Made by a program: the position numbers and the translations under genes
Shown: piece after piece, positions 1 through 8,400 of the stretch
How the letters are laid out: every line of letters starts with the position of its first letter
How positions within the stretch are numbered: the first letter of the stretch is position 1
The notes under the pieces: generated by a model
What the model was told of the DNA's origin: nothing
The model's input: only the letters and a program-made list of their open reading frames with translations
The model's database searches: none
Assembly: GCF_017808105.1 (NCBI RefSeq)
Contig: NZ_JADBHF010000005.1
Coordinates: forward strand, 1-64,000
DNA: 64,000 bases
DNA from: Brevibacterium renqingii
GTDB taxonomy: Bacteria; Actinomycetota; Actinomycetes; Actinomycetales; Brevibacteriaceae
Reading direction: 5' to 3'

Positions 1-95
1 AAGGGCTGGGGCGGCAGATCCCAGTGAAGACCAGCATCGACACGCCCTGCCCATACACACATTTTGGCCTATAACCCATGTACTGAGACATCACA

Positions 96-172
96 TGGTC
101 CCCCCAGTGGGACTCGAACCCACACTGAATCGATTTTAAGTCGACTGCCTCTGCCGATTGGGCTATAGGGGG
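96..172 (-). tRNA. tRNA with anticodon TAA (nominal Leu), short variable loop
   Basis: Read on the minus strand, the sequence folds as a complete cloverleaf with an encoded 3' CCA (96-98). The acceptor stem is seven pairs including one G-T. The D-arm starts GCCC and closes with AGGC (three pairs plus a C-A mismatch). The anticodon stem is five pairs around the loop CTTAAAA, the variable loop is five bases (TCAGT), and the T-arm is GTGGG/CCCAC around TTCGAGT. The discriminator base is A73 and the first pair is C1-G72. The anticodon TAA reads the UUA leucine codon. Bacterial leucine tRNAs normally have a long variable arm, which this one lacks, so amino-acid identity is uncertain. The fold is convincing; the charging assignment is not. 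Confidence 0.85.
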
Positions 173-262
173 ACACTCCAGAACACACTGTATCGGCTAA
201 CCGACGATGCCGCGATCTGAGACGCGCCGCAGACGCTTCCCCGACGGAGTTAGCCTCGAGCC

Positions 263-1552
263 ATGACGACGAGCCGACCGAGCCTCCAGGCCTGGGTGAT
301 CCTCGTCGTCGGCGTCCTCACCCAGATGGCCGCCACCATTGCGATCGCCGGTCCGGCGTTCCTCATTCCCCATATGCATGCCGACCTCGGCTTCACGCTG
401 ACGCAGGCCGGCACCGTCGCCGCGGCACCCAGCTTCGGTCTCATCCTCACCCTCATCGCTTGGGGCGCCTTCGCCGACAGGTACGGTGAACGGCTCGCCA
501 TGACCTTGGGGATCGGCTTCACGGCCCTGGCCTCCGCGGTCGCAGTCCTCGTCGTCGACTCACCGATCTGGATGGTGATCGTCATCGCAGCCTCCGGAGC
601 GGCCGCAGCATCGGTGAATTCCGCCAGCGGCCGCGTGGTCATGGGGTGGTTCCCCCGCCATCGGAGGGGACTGGCGATGGGTATCCGACAGATGTCCCAA
701 CCCCTGGGCACCAGCGTTGCGGCCGTGACCGTCCCGCCGATCGCTGCGGCCGGGGGCTTCCCCGCCTATCTGTGGTTCGTCGTCGCCGTCTCCGGGGCAC
801 TGACCCTGACCTGCTTCGCCGTCATCCGCAACCCACCGCAGGCGTCCACCCGCACCGAGGTGGCCGACCTCGACCGTGCCCCCGCCTCCGAGCCGACGGC
901 GACCGGGAGCGGATCTGCCGGGCCGGGATCGGCCTCGGCGGGGGAGTCGTCAGGGAGTCCTGCCTCGGCGGTCAACCCCTACCGCAGCGATTCCTTCCTG
1001 TGGCGGATCCACGCGGTCTCCGCCCTCCTGGTCATTCCGCAGTTCGCCTTCTCCACCTACGGACTCATCTGGCTCATCGCCGTACAGGGAATCGGTGCGG
1101 GAGCTGCCGGCGGGATCGTCGCCACGGCCCAGATCGTCGGTGCCCTCGGTCGCATGGTCGTCGGCGGGCTCTCCGACCGCACACGGTCGCGGGTCGGGCT
1201 CATGCGCATGGTGGCGATCGCCGCCGTGGTGTTCACGGGCGCGATCGCCTTCCTCTCACTCGATCGGATGCCGATCGCGGCGGCCATCGTCTTCGTGCTC
1301 GCCTCGGCGGTGTCCGTCGCCGACAACGGCCTCGCGTTCGCCTCCGTGGCAGAGGCGGCGGGACCTCGCTGGTCGGGGAAGGCGATGGGCGCGCAGAACA
1401 CGGGGCAGTTCGTCATGTCGGCCCTGCTGGGCCCGGGCTTCGGCGCACTCGTGACTGCCTTCGGCTACCCTCTGTCCTTCGGTGTCATCGCAATCGCCCC
1501 ATTGCTCAGCCTCGGAATCATTCCCCAGCGCGACGTCGATCGCATAACCTGA
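263..1552 (+). CDS. MFS transporter
   Basis: A 429-residue membrane protein of the major facilitator superfamily, predicted to move a small molecule across the cytoplasmic membrane by secondary transport. Hydrophobic helices start at about residue 10 and continue to the C-terminus, giving about 12 segments. The loop after helix 2 (around residues 70-76, AFADRYGERLA) is the usual MFS motif A region. A Ser/Gly/Ala-rich central loop at about residues 200-240 separates the two six-helix halves. The ATG at 263 has only a weak purine stretch upstream. The gene follows the divergent tRNA and precedes ppk2 with a 67-base gap. The substrate cannot be read from sequence. Confidence 0.9.
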   Translation: MTTSRPSLQAWVILVVGVLTQMAATIAIAGPAFLIPHMHADLGFTLTQAGTVAAAPSFGLILTLIAWGAFADRYGERLAMTLGIGFTALASAVAVLVVDSPIWMVIVIAASGAAAASVNSASGRVVMGWFPRHRRGLAMGIRQMSQPLGTSVAAVTVPPIAAAGGFPAYLWFVVAVSGALTLTCFAVIRNPPQASTRTEVADLDRAPASEPTATGSGSAGPGSASAGESSGSPASAVNPYRSDSFLWRIHAVSALLVIPQFAFSTYGLIWLIAVQGIGAGAAGGIVATAQIVGALGRMVVGGLSDRTRSRVGLMRMVAIAAVVFTGAIAFLSLDRMPIAAAIVFVLASAVSVADNGLAFASVAEAAGPRWSGKAMGAQNTGQFVMSALLGPGFGALVTAFGYPLSFGVIAIAPLLSLGIIPQRDVDRIT

Positions 1553-1619
1553 AGTTCATCCGGGAGCGCCAGCACGCACCGGGCACGGCATCGTGTCGAC
1601 ATCGGAAGGGGAGGATCTC

Positions 1620-2522
1620 GTGAACGATCTGTTCCAGGAGAACCTGCGGGAGTACATCGACAAACTCCGCCTCGAAGGCTACGCCGTCGAGGACAGCCAG
1701 ACCACGGACCCGCACCTCATCGACCCCCTGGGCCGAGCCGTCGAGACCTGGCGCGAGGGGTACCCCTATGCAGAGCAGATGGACAGAGAAGCCTACGAAC
1801 TCGAGAAGTACAGGCTGCAGGTCGAGCTGCTGAAGTTCCAGTACTGGGGTCAGGACACCGGCGCCAAACACGTCATCGTCTTCGAAGGCCGCGACGCCGC
1901 CGGCAAGGGCGGAACGATCAAGCGGTTCACAGAACATCTCAACCCTCGTGCGGCGCGCGTCGTCGCACTCAACAAGCCCTCGGACAGGGAAGCCGGTCAG
2001 TGGTACTTCCAGCGCTATATCTCGCATCTGCCCACGAGCGGAGAGATCGTGATGTTCGACCGCTCCTGGTACAACCGGGCGAACGTCGAGCGGGTGATGG
2101 GCTTCTGCACGGACGAGGAGTACGAGACATTCATGGAGCAGGCTCCCGTGTTCGAGAAGATGCTCATCGATTCCGGCGTCCACGTGACGAAGTTCTGGTT
2201 CTCCGTGACCCAACGCGAGCAGCGCACTCGCTTCGCGATCCGTCAGATCGATCCGGTGCGGCGGTGGAAGCTGTCTCCGATGGATCTCGAATCACTCGAC
2301 CGATGGGACGACTACACGAAGGCCAAAGAGGAGACCTTCCGCCGCACGGACACCGACCATGCCCCCTGGATCACGATCAAGAGCAACGACAAGAAACGAG
2401 CCAGGCTGAACGCGATGCGCTACTTCCTCAACCAGTTCGACTACGAGGACAAGGACTCCTCGGTCGTCTACGACGCCGACCCGCTGCTCGTGCGCCGAGG
2501 GCGTGACGCCGTCGACGACTGA
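1620..2522 (+). CDS. ppk2: PPK2-family polyphosphate kinase
   Basis: A cytoplasmic kinase that transfers phosphate between inorganic polyphosphate and nucleotides, typically making ATP or GTP from the diphosphate. The 300-residue length fits single-domain PPK2 class I. Walker A is at about residues 90-98 (GRDAAGKGG). The conserved FDRSWYNRANVERVMGF block (Walker B and lid region) is near residues 143-159, and a KLSPMD motif follows. I choose the GTG at 1620 because a GGGGAGG Shine-Dalgarno ends five bases upstream; a GTG at 1593 would add nine residues without such a site. It ends facing the convergent DUF1461 gene across a hairpin-rich spacer. Confidence 0.92.
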   Translation: MNDLFQENLREYIDKLRLEGYAVEDSQTTDPHLIDPLGRAVETWREGYPYAEQMDREAYELEKYRLQVELLKFQYWGQDTGAKHVIVFEGRDAAGKGGTIKRFTEHLNPRAARVVALNKPSDREAGQWYFQRYISHLPTSGEIVMFDRSWYNRANVERVMGFCTDEEYETFMEQAPVFEKMLIDSGVHVTKFWFSVTQREQRTRFAIRQIDPVRRWKLSPMDLESLDRWDDYTKAKEETFRRTDTDHAPWITIKSNDKKRARLNAMRYFLNQFDYEDKDSSVVYDADPLLVRRGRDAVDD

Positions 2523-2608
2523 GACGGCGGGCTTCGGCAACCAGCTGCCGACCGGTCCACGGTCCGATCAGTGACCGGCCTCGGCTCGTCGACGATTGTT
2601 GCCGGGGA

Positions 2609-2704
2609 GGAATCTGGTCGGTTCGCTGCGGGTGGATCCACTGCGAAATCCGACGCTGGATCGCGATGGATCCACCCGCAGCGAACGCGGGACGAGATTC
2701 CGCT
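2609..2704. repeat. long inverted repeat between convergent genes
   Basis: A perfect 20-bp inverted repeat lies at 2621-2640 and 2667-2686, separated by 26 bases. Weaker complementarity extends outwards to GGAATCT (2609-2615) and AGATTCC (2695-2701). It sits between the convergent ppk2 and DUF1461 genes, so it could act as a two-way transcription stop, although no T-run follows. The length and perfection also fit a remnant mobile or intergenic repeat. Confidence 0.7.
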
Positions 2705-2722
2705 GGTGCCGGGGGAGAAATT

Positions 2723-2755
2723 CGGCCGGGTGGAAGGGGAAAGACCACCCGGCCG
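2723..2755. terminator. probable bidirectional hairpin terminator
   Basis: The arms CGGCCGGGTGG (2723-2733) and CCACCCGGCCG (2745-2755) form an 11-bp GC stem with an 11-base A/G-rich loop. It lies just past the end of the minus-strand DUF1461 gene (2805) and 200 bases past ppk2. There is no U-tract, which is common for actinobacterial terminators. Confidence 0.55.
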
Positions 2756-2804
2756 GAACCGTGGAGCGGGAATCTCACCCGCAGAATCGCTGCCGATCAG
2801 CTGT

Positions 2805-3959
2805 TCAGGCGCCGGCCTCTTTCCGGGCCCTGCGCAGAGCGCGGCGCTTCTTGTGACCGGCGAAGCTGAAGCAGAAGAGGACGATCGCCAGGAGGACGAA
2901 CAGGCCTCCACCGGCGATGCCGGCATCGACCCAGAACTGCGGCGGGAACAGCCGGATGAGCGAGTCGTCGGCGTAGAACTCCCACGTTCCGTCAGCGAAG
3001 AAGACTTTGTGGAAGCTGCGGAAGAAGCTGTCCCAGCCGAGCAGTGCGACGACGGCGACGGCGCCCATGACGATGATGCTGAAGATCGCTCCCAGGCGCA
3101 CTCCCGTGTGGATGCCCATGCCGCCTCGACGGCACATGTAGAGGCCGAAGAGGACTGCGCCGATGAGTCCGATGAGAGCCACGAGGTAGAGCAGGGAGAT
3201 CAGTCCCTTGACATCGGCCATGTGGCTGAGCTCTTCCGAGATGAAGATCGGTTCCCCGTTGGGCATGACGACATCGGCGAGGTAGCGCCGGGAGTCGAAG
3301 TTGTGCAGATAGTCGATGACGTACGTGGCATAGTGCTCGCGATCGGCCGAGCCGAAGCCGAACCGATCGGCAGGGAAGCCCGGGCGGAAGTACTCGAACT
3401 TCAGGAACACGCCCGAGGCGATGAAGCGCACCGCCAGTGCCAAGAGGACGAACGGGGTCGCGAGCACGATCCAGATCGTGCCGATGACGTCGAGGACCGA
3501 CCGGCGCTTCTCCGGGACCTCGGGATCGCGGGCATCGGTCGAGGTCGCCGCCTTCGACACGGCCGCCCAATCGGCTTCGCTCATCACCGAGGTGCGCGCA
3601 TTCGCAGGCACCTCACGTGTCTGACCGGTGTCGGCCGCTGCGAGCTGATCGCCGGAACGCGTGCTCGCGGTCGTCTGCTGGGCGTGCGGATTCGTCGAAT
3701 GGGCGGGAGCCACCCGGACCGGACCCGTCGACGGCTTGGCGTCCGTGCCGTGCCCGGGGGTCTCCTCGGCGATGGGATCCGTGATGGGATCGAACGCCTC
3801 GGTGTCCGTCGACGGATCGTTGGCAGCCTCCAGCGAGGTGTCCGACTGCTTTTCGGCAGCCTTGCCGGATCCTGAACTCATCCGCCTGCTCAGGAGGTCT
3901 TCGGTGTCGTTCTTCTCATCTCCAGCCACATCCCCATTGTCAGTGAACGGCAGGACCAT
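2805..3959 (-). CDS. DUF1461 (TIGR01906 family) integral membrane protein
   Basis: A 384-residue protein. The first roughly 125 residues are Ser/Thr/Asp-rich, unstructured and probably cytoplasmic. They are followed by a membrane domain starting near RRSVLDVIGTIWIVLATPF. Three further helices follow, with an extracytoplasmic stretch between the first and second (YVIDYLHNFDSR...). The SFHKVFFADGTWEFYADDSLIRLFPPQFW signature before the last helix is typical of the TIGR01906/DUF1461 family of unknown function. The C-terminus is strongly basic (KKRRALRRARKE). The start at 3959 is tentative; a Met at about residue 27 is a possible alternative. It is monocistronic here. Confidence 0.75.
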   Translation of the reverse strand: MVLPFTDNGDVAGDEKNDTEDLLSRRMSSGSGKAAEKQSDTSLEAANDPSTDTEAFDPITDPIAEETPGHGTDAKPSTGPVRVAPAHSTNPHAQQTTASTRSGDQLAAADTGQTREVPANARTSVMSEADWAAVSKAATSTDARDPEVPEKRRSVLDVIGTIWIVLATPFVLLALAVRFIASGVFLKFEYFRPGFPADRFGFGSADREHYATYVIDYLHNFDSRRYLADVVMPNGEPIFISEELSHMADVKGLISLLYLVALIGLIGAVLFGLYMCRRGGMGIHTGVRLGAIFSIIVMGAVAVVALLGWDSFFRSFHKVFFADGTWEFYADDSLIRLFPPQFWVDAGIAGGGLFVLLAIVLFCFSFAGHKKRRALRRARKEAGA

Positions 3960-4062
3960 CTCGGGTAGGACACGCCACAGGTCCGCAGATCACCGTCGCG
4001 CGGGGAGAGGCGCCTGCGGCAGACCCGCCGGTGCCGCCCGGTCACGTGTCTCGCTCCTGCGC

Positions 4063-4989
4063 TCAGCCCAGGAACGCGGCCACGATGACGAGCGCGGGAA
4101 CGGCGAGGACGGTGGTGATGAAGACGGCATCGCGCATGAGTGCCTCGGACTGCCGATACTGCATCGAATAGATGTAGACGTTCTGGGCCGTGGGCAGGGC
4201 GGAGGTGACGACGATGGCGAACAGGTCGATGCCTCCGTATCCGAGCATCGGGCCGCCGATCACCCAGGCGATGAAGGGCTGGCCGATGAGCTTGGCGCCC
4301 GTGATGTAGCCCAACTGCGAACGTGTGCCCTTGGCCGGCAGCGCCCACCCGTCCTTGAGCGAGATGCCGAAGGCCAGCAGAGCCCCGGGCACGGCAGTGG
4401 CACCGATCATGTCGATGGGTTCGAAGACGAAGCGGGGGAGTTCGAACCCGGTCGCCGAGGCAGCCACGCCGGCGGCCGCGCCGAGGACGATAGGATTCCG
4501 CAGGACCTGGAACAGGGCGGAGTGCCAATGCGAATCGTGCTGCTTCCGACCTGCACCGTCGAGCACGGCCATGCCGATCGGTGCGAGGACGAGCAGTTGG
4601 AACAGCAGGACCGGGGCGACGTAGCCGATGTCGTGGAGCACATAGGCGGCGATGGGGATGCCCAGATTGCCGATGTTGACATAGCTGGTCGCCCAGGCCG
4701 AGAACATCGCCTCGCCGGTGCTGCGCCGGCGGACCCAGCGCGTGAGTGCGAAGAGGGCGAGGCCGACGATGATCGCCGAACCGCCTGTCGCGAACAGGGC
4801 GGTGTTGAAGATGAGGCCGAGATCGGTGTCGGCGACGGTGACATAGAGCAGGGCCGGGGTGCCGGCATAGAAGACGAGTTTCGCGATGACCTGCTGACCG
4901 TGTGGTCCGAGCACACCCGAGCGGCCGAGGACGAAGCCGACGAGGATGACCGCCGCGATGACGGCGAAGCCTTCGAACACAGCCAGCAT
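4063..4989 (-). CDS. AEC family transporter (auxin efflux carrier type)
   Basis: A 308-residue protein with about ten hydrophobic segments across its length and the N-terminal FxxIxxVILxGFxLGRxG pattern of the AEC (auxin efflux carrier/malate permease) family. Members export or take up organic anions such as malate or malonate by secondary transport. Conserved features include the asparagine-containing segment SYVNIGNLGIPIAAYVL in the middle helix and GAxLPxQNxxxYSMQY-like residues near the C-terminus (ALPTAQNVYIYSMQY). The ATG at 4989 lacks a strong Shine-Dalgarno. No neighbouring gene indicates the substrate. Confidence 0.85.
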   Translation of the reverse strand: MLAVFEGFAVIAAVILVGFVLGRSGVLGPHGQQVIAKLVFYAGTPALLYVTVADTDLGLIFNTALFATGGSAIIVGLALFALTRWVRRRSTGEAMFSAWATSYVNIGNLGIPIAAYVLHDIGYVAPVLLFQLLVLAPIGMAVLDGAGRKQHDSHWHSALFQVLRNPIVLGAAAGVAASATGFELPRFVFEPIDMIGATAVPGALLAFGISLKDGWALPAKGTRSQLGYITGAKLIGQPFIAWVIGGPMLGYGGIDLFAIVVTSALPTAQNVYIYSMQYRQSEALMRDAVFITTVLAVPALVIVAAFLG

Positions 4990-5062
4990 GGGTTACTCGC
5001 GGTCTCGCTTTCCGAGGTGGTGGGCACCGGGGGCCCGATGCCGGCCGGGAGCCCGGTGTCGA

Positions 5063-5374
5063 TCAGGCGGCGCTGTCCGAGACGATGTAGGACGCGGCCG
5101 CGCTGACCGCGCTCACGGTGAGGACCGCGGGCCACGCACCGATCTTCTTCGCCAGGGGATGGGAGGCGCCGAACCCGCCGAGGTAGGTCAGCCCGAGTGC
5201 GGTCGCCGCAGGCCAGCCCTTCTTCGCGTACCAGGAGCGGGCGGCATAGGCGCCCGCGGCGGCGAGCACGACCCCGCCGAGCGGGCGGACCCCCGTCTCA
5301 CGGGCAGTGAGGAAGCCGCCGACGAGTCCGACGGCGACGAGCGGGGCAGTGGAGACTTCGAGTGCGTCCTTCAT
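5063..5374 (-). CDS. small hypothetical membrane protein
   Basis: A 103-residue protein with four short hydrophobic Gly/Ala-rich segments (starting around residues 10, 32, 55 and 80), probably a small integral membrane protein. I place the start at the ATG at 5374, where the protein begins MKDALEV, because longer extensions upstream read as basic low-complexity sequence. It lies between an AEC carrier gene and the acyl-CoA dehydrogenase gene on the same strand, with about 70 bases on the upstream side. I do not recognise a family and assign no function. Confidence 0.6.
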   Translation of the reverse strand: MKDALEVSTAPLVAVGLVGGFLTARETGVRPLGGVVLAAAGAYAARSWYAKKGWPAATALGLTYLGGFGASHPLAKKIGAWPAVLTVSAVSAAASYIVSDSAA

Positions 5375-5471
5375 GGACACCAGTGTAGGCAACGCAGCAG
5401 TCGGCTCGAACGTCGGTCTCACAACGAGGAACGATCGCGGACCTCCAGGAGGTCGAGGACCGCTGGGCGGT

Positions 5472-6641
5472 TCATGAGAGCAGGGCCTTGGCGATCCCGT
5501 TCTTCTGGATCTCGTCGGAGCCGGTGAGCATCCGGAACATCCGCAGGCGCCGCCAGATCCCTTCGATCTCGGACCCGTGGACCATGCCGGCCTTCCCCTG
5601 CAGCTGCATCGCGGAATCGACGATCGAGAAGGCCTTCTGAGCGACGAAGAGCTTGCACATGAAGGCCTCGGGCATGATCGCCTCACCCCGATCGAGGGCG
5701 GCGAGAGCGTCGAAGGTCATCGAGCGCGCCGCGTAGTAGTCGGTGGCCATCTCGGCGAGCGTGTGCTGGACGGACTGCAGCTGGGCCATCGAGCCCGCAG
5801 CGACCTGGCGATTGCGGACGAAGTCCACAGTCAGCGTCAGCGCTCGCCGCACCTGCCCCAGGACCGTCGGGCAGTGCAGCAGCCGATTCGTGGTCACCCT
5901 GCCGAGACCGATCTTCAGTCCCTGACCGACCTCACCGAGGAGCTGGTCGGGCTCTACGCGCACATCGTCGAGGATGATGTCGGACTCGATGTGCTGGCCG
6001 GACAGGGGGACCTCGCCTTCGACGACCTGGACGCCGGGGGAGTCGAGATCGACGAGGAAGGCCGAATACGCCTCCTCCTCGCCGGCCATGCGGGCGATGA
6101 GGATCGAGAAGTCGGCGAACGGACCGGCCGAGGAGAACACCTTGTGGCCCGAGATGCGCCACCCCTCGCCGTCTGGGGTGGCCACGGTGTGCATCGCGCG
6201 CACATTCGAACCGGCGTCGGTCTCCGTCAGGGAGAAGCAGCATGCGCGCTCTCCGCGGACGACGGGCAGCAGATACCGTTCGATCTGGGCCGGGGTGGCG
6301 AAGCGGAAGATCGAACCCACTCGCAGAGGCCCTCCCATATCCCCGAGCACGCTCTGGGACAGCACCCGTCCCGAGGCGGAGACCTCTTCCTTGAGGATGG
6401 CCAGATCCGTGTGGCTCAGTCCCCGTCCGCCGAGCTCCGGCGGGAGGTGGATGCCGTAGAAGCCGAGCTCATGGGATCGCTTCCACACCGTCTGCAGGGT
6501 CGCGCGGTCGAAGCGGGACTCCGGATGCAGCTCGTGCTCCTGTTCGTATTCGGCGAGCTCCCCTTCGAGGTAGGTGCGCAGGCTCGCGATGGTCTCGGCG
6601 AGCGGATGGTCGGAGTAGTCGGGGTTGAGGGTGAAGGACAT
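5472..6641 (-). CDS. acyl-CoA dehydrogenase
   Basis: A 389-residue flavoprotein that introduces a double bond into an acyl-CoA thioester in a beta-oxidation type pathway. Visible family features are the CCFSLTETDAGSN segment (near residue 132), the GWRISGHKVFSSAGPFADFS block, and the C-terminal LQGKAGMVHGSEIEGIWRRLRMFRMLTGSDEIQ region that lines the FAD and substrate site. I choose the ATG at 6641 because GGAG sits six bases upstream; the longer reading from 6653 needs a TTG. It is the second gene of an operon with the acyl-CoA synthetase (57-base gap), so it probably acts on that enzyme's product. Confidence 0.88.
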   Translation of the reverse strand: MSFTLNPDYSDHPLAETIASLRTYLEGELAEYEQEHELHPESRFDRATLQTVWKRSHELGFYGIHLPPELGGRGLSHTDLAILKEEVSASGRVLSQSVLGDMGGPLRVGSIFRFATPAQIERYLLPVVRGERACCFSLTETDAGSNVRAMHTVATPDGEGWRISGHKVFSSAGPFADFSILIARMAGEEEAYSAFLVDLDSPGVQVVEGEVPLSGQHIESDIILDDVRVEPDQLLGEVGQGLKIGLGRVTTNRLLHCPTVLGQVRRALTLTVDFVRNRQVAAGSMAQLQSVQHTLAEMATDYYAARSMTFDALAALDRGEAIMPEAFMCKLFVAQKAFSIVDSAMQLQGKAGMVHGSEIEGIWRRLRMFRMLTGSDEIQKNGIAKALLS

Positions 6642-6698
6642 GTCTGGCTCCAATCGACATGGGTGGTTGCGGCTGACCGAAGGCGGTGGGCCGGTCGC

Positions 6699-8258
6699 TC
6701 AGTTGACGCTGCGTTCGGCCCCGGCCCAGTAGCCGGAGCGGACCTGACGGCGATCGATCTTGCCGTTGCGGTTGACGGGCAGCTCGGTGACGAAGTCGAT
6801 GCGCCGCGGTTTCTTGAAGCGGTCGAGGCGCTGACCGCAGAAGTCGATGATCGACTCCGCGCTCGGCTGCGATCCGCTGCGGGCGACGACGACGGCGGTC
6901 ACGGACTCGCCCCACCGGTCATCGGGGGCACCGACGACACAGACCTCGCTGACATCGGGGTGCTCATAGACGGCGGCCTCGACCTCGGTGGAGTAGATGT
7001 TGAATCCGCCGGAGATGATCATGTCCTTCTTCCGATCGACGATGAAGACGTACCCGTCGGGGCGGATATAGGCGATGTCGCCGGTGAGCACCCAGCCGTC
7101 GCGGAACGTCTCCGCGCTGAGCTCCGGAGCTCCCCAGTACTCGCTCACGCAATCGGGCCCCCGCACTGCGAGCTCACCGAGCTCCCCGGCGGGCACGCGC
7201 CTGCCGTCGTCGTCGAGCACCGCGACCTCCGAATCGAAGACGGCGCGCCCGCAGGAGAGCAGCAGCTGCGGATCGGACTCGATGCCGCGGACGATGTCGT
7301 CCTTGGTCAGCGCCGTGACCCCACTGGTCGTCTCCGCCTGTCCGTAGCCCTGTTCGATGATCGGGCCGAATGCCTCCACGGCTTCCCTCAGCCTCTGCGG
7401 GCTGACCGGTGCGCCGCCGACGGTCAGAGATCGCAGCGTAGCGACATCGGCCGGATCCACGCCGTGATCGAGGAGCATGTGCAGCATGGTCGGGACGACG
7501 AAGGAAGAGGTCACCCGCTCGTCGCGGACCAGGCGCAGGAACTCGCCGGCGTCCCAGGTCGGCAGAACGACGATCGTCGAGCCGCGGCTGAGAGCGGCCA
7601 GGACTCCCATGCCCGAGGCGTGGGTGATCGGTCCGGCGACGAGGTACCTGGTCTCCTCGTCCGTCGACTTCGAAGGGTCCATGAGCCGTTTGCGCATATT
7701 CGCCAGACGGTTGCCGACCGTCTGGACCGCGGCCTTGAGCTTGCCGGTCGAGCCCGAGGTGAAGTTGAGCACGCAGGGATCGGACTCCTCGGCGTCGATC
7801 ATCACCTCGGAGGGCTCGGTGCCTGCGCCCTCGGAGAGGAAGTCCGCGTAGCCGCGCTCGCCTTTGTCTCCGAGGACGACGAGGCGAACATCCGCCTCTG
7901 CCGCCGCGACGGCGGCTTCGGCGGAGGCGAGATGGGCGCGATCGACGAAGAGGACCGCGACGCCCGCGTCGCCGAGGATGTGGGCGGTCTCGGCCACCCC
8001 GAGGCGGGCGTTGATGGGCACTCGCAGCGCCGAGAGCTTGTAGAGGGCCGCTTCGATGACGACGAGTTCTCCGGTGTTCCCGGCGAAGGTCGCCACCGGC
8101 GTGCCCCGCGTGACGCCATGGGCGGCGAGGGCGCCGGCCAACGCCGTCGACTGGGCGTCGAGCTCGGCGAAGCTCAGGCGCAGGCTGCCGGCGACCACCG
8201 CCTCGGTGGCGGGCCAGTGCTGGGCGGCGCGGGCGATGTAGTAGCCAAGGTTGAGCAT
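6699..8258 (-). CDS. acyl-CoA synthetase (AMP-binding, ANL superfamily)
   Basis: A 519-residue enzyme that activates a carboxylic acid with ATP and joins it to CoA. The phosphate-binding loop FTSGSTGKLKA lies near residue 170. An adenine-site YGQAETT motif is in the middle, the TGD and DRKKDMIISGGFNIY hinge motifs follow, and the catalytic lysine motif NRNGKIDRR is near the end. The ATG at 8258 has AGGAG eight bases upstream. This is the first gene of the operon with the acyl-CoA dehydrogenase, read away from a divergent TetR gene. A palindromic operator lies about 32 bases upstream, so TetR control is likely. The acid substrate is unknown. Confidence 0.88.
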   Translation of the reverse strand: MLNLGYYIARAAQHWPATEAVVAGSLRLSFAELDAQSTALAGALAAHGVTRGTPVATFAGNTGELVVIEAALYKLSALRVPINARLGVAETAHILGDAGVAVLFVDRAHLASAEAAVAAAEADVRLVVLGDKGERGYADFLSEGAGTEPSEVMIDAEESDPCVLNFTSGSTGKLKAAVQTVGNRLANMRKRLMDPSKSTDEETRYLVAGPITHASGMGVLAALSRGSTIVVLPTWDAGEFLRLVRDERVTSSFVVPTMLHMLLDHGVDPADVATLRSLTVGGAPVSPQRLREAVEAFGPIIEQGYGQAETTSGVTALTKDDIVRGIESDPQLLLSCGRAVFDSEVAVLDDDGRRVPAGELGELAVRGPDCVSEYWGAPELSAETFRDGWVLTGDIAYIRPDGYVFIVDRKKDMIISGGFNIYSTEVEAAVYEHPDVSEVCVVGAPDDRWGESVTAVVVARSGSQPSAESIIDFCGQRLDRFKKPRRIDFVTELPVNRNGKIDRRQVRSGYWAGAERSVN

Positions 8259-8289
8259 CCGAGATCTCCTCACGACAATGTGACTAGAA

Positions 8290-8306
8290 TTAGACACAGT
8301 GTACAA
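8290..8306. promoter_or_regulatory. TetR operator candidate, site 1 (acyl-CoA operon/tetR)
   Basis: TTAGACACAGTGTACAA is a near-perfect dyad of the form TTnnACACnGTGTnnAA, with 13 of 17 positions identical on the opposite strand. It sits in the divergent region between the acyl-CoA synthetase start (8258) and the TetR gene (8401). Closely similar sequences occur at 9125-9140 and 17721-17737. Confidence 0.7.
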
Positions 8307-8400
8307 TTTTGGGCACTGAAGTCCAGAAGTGACGATGTGTCGGTACCGTTGTGGCTGAGGTGTCGCCGGATGTGACGGCGCGAATGCAGGAAGGGTGGAA

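Noticed and set aside
5440..5454. GACCTCC-A-GGAGGTC palindrome as terminator of the acyl-CoA dehydrogenase operon
   Set aside because: The single-base centre gives only a five-pair stem in RNA and no T-run; it may be chance or a weak operator, too thin to list as a feature.
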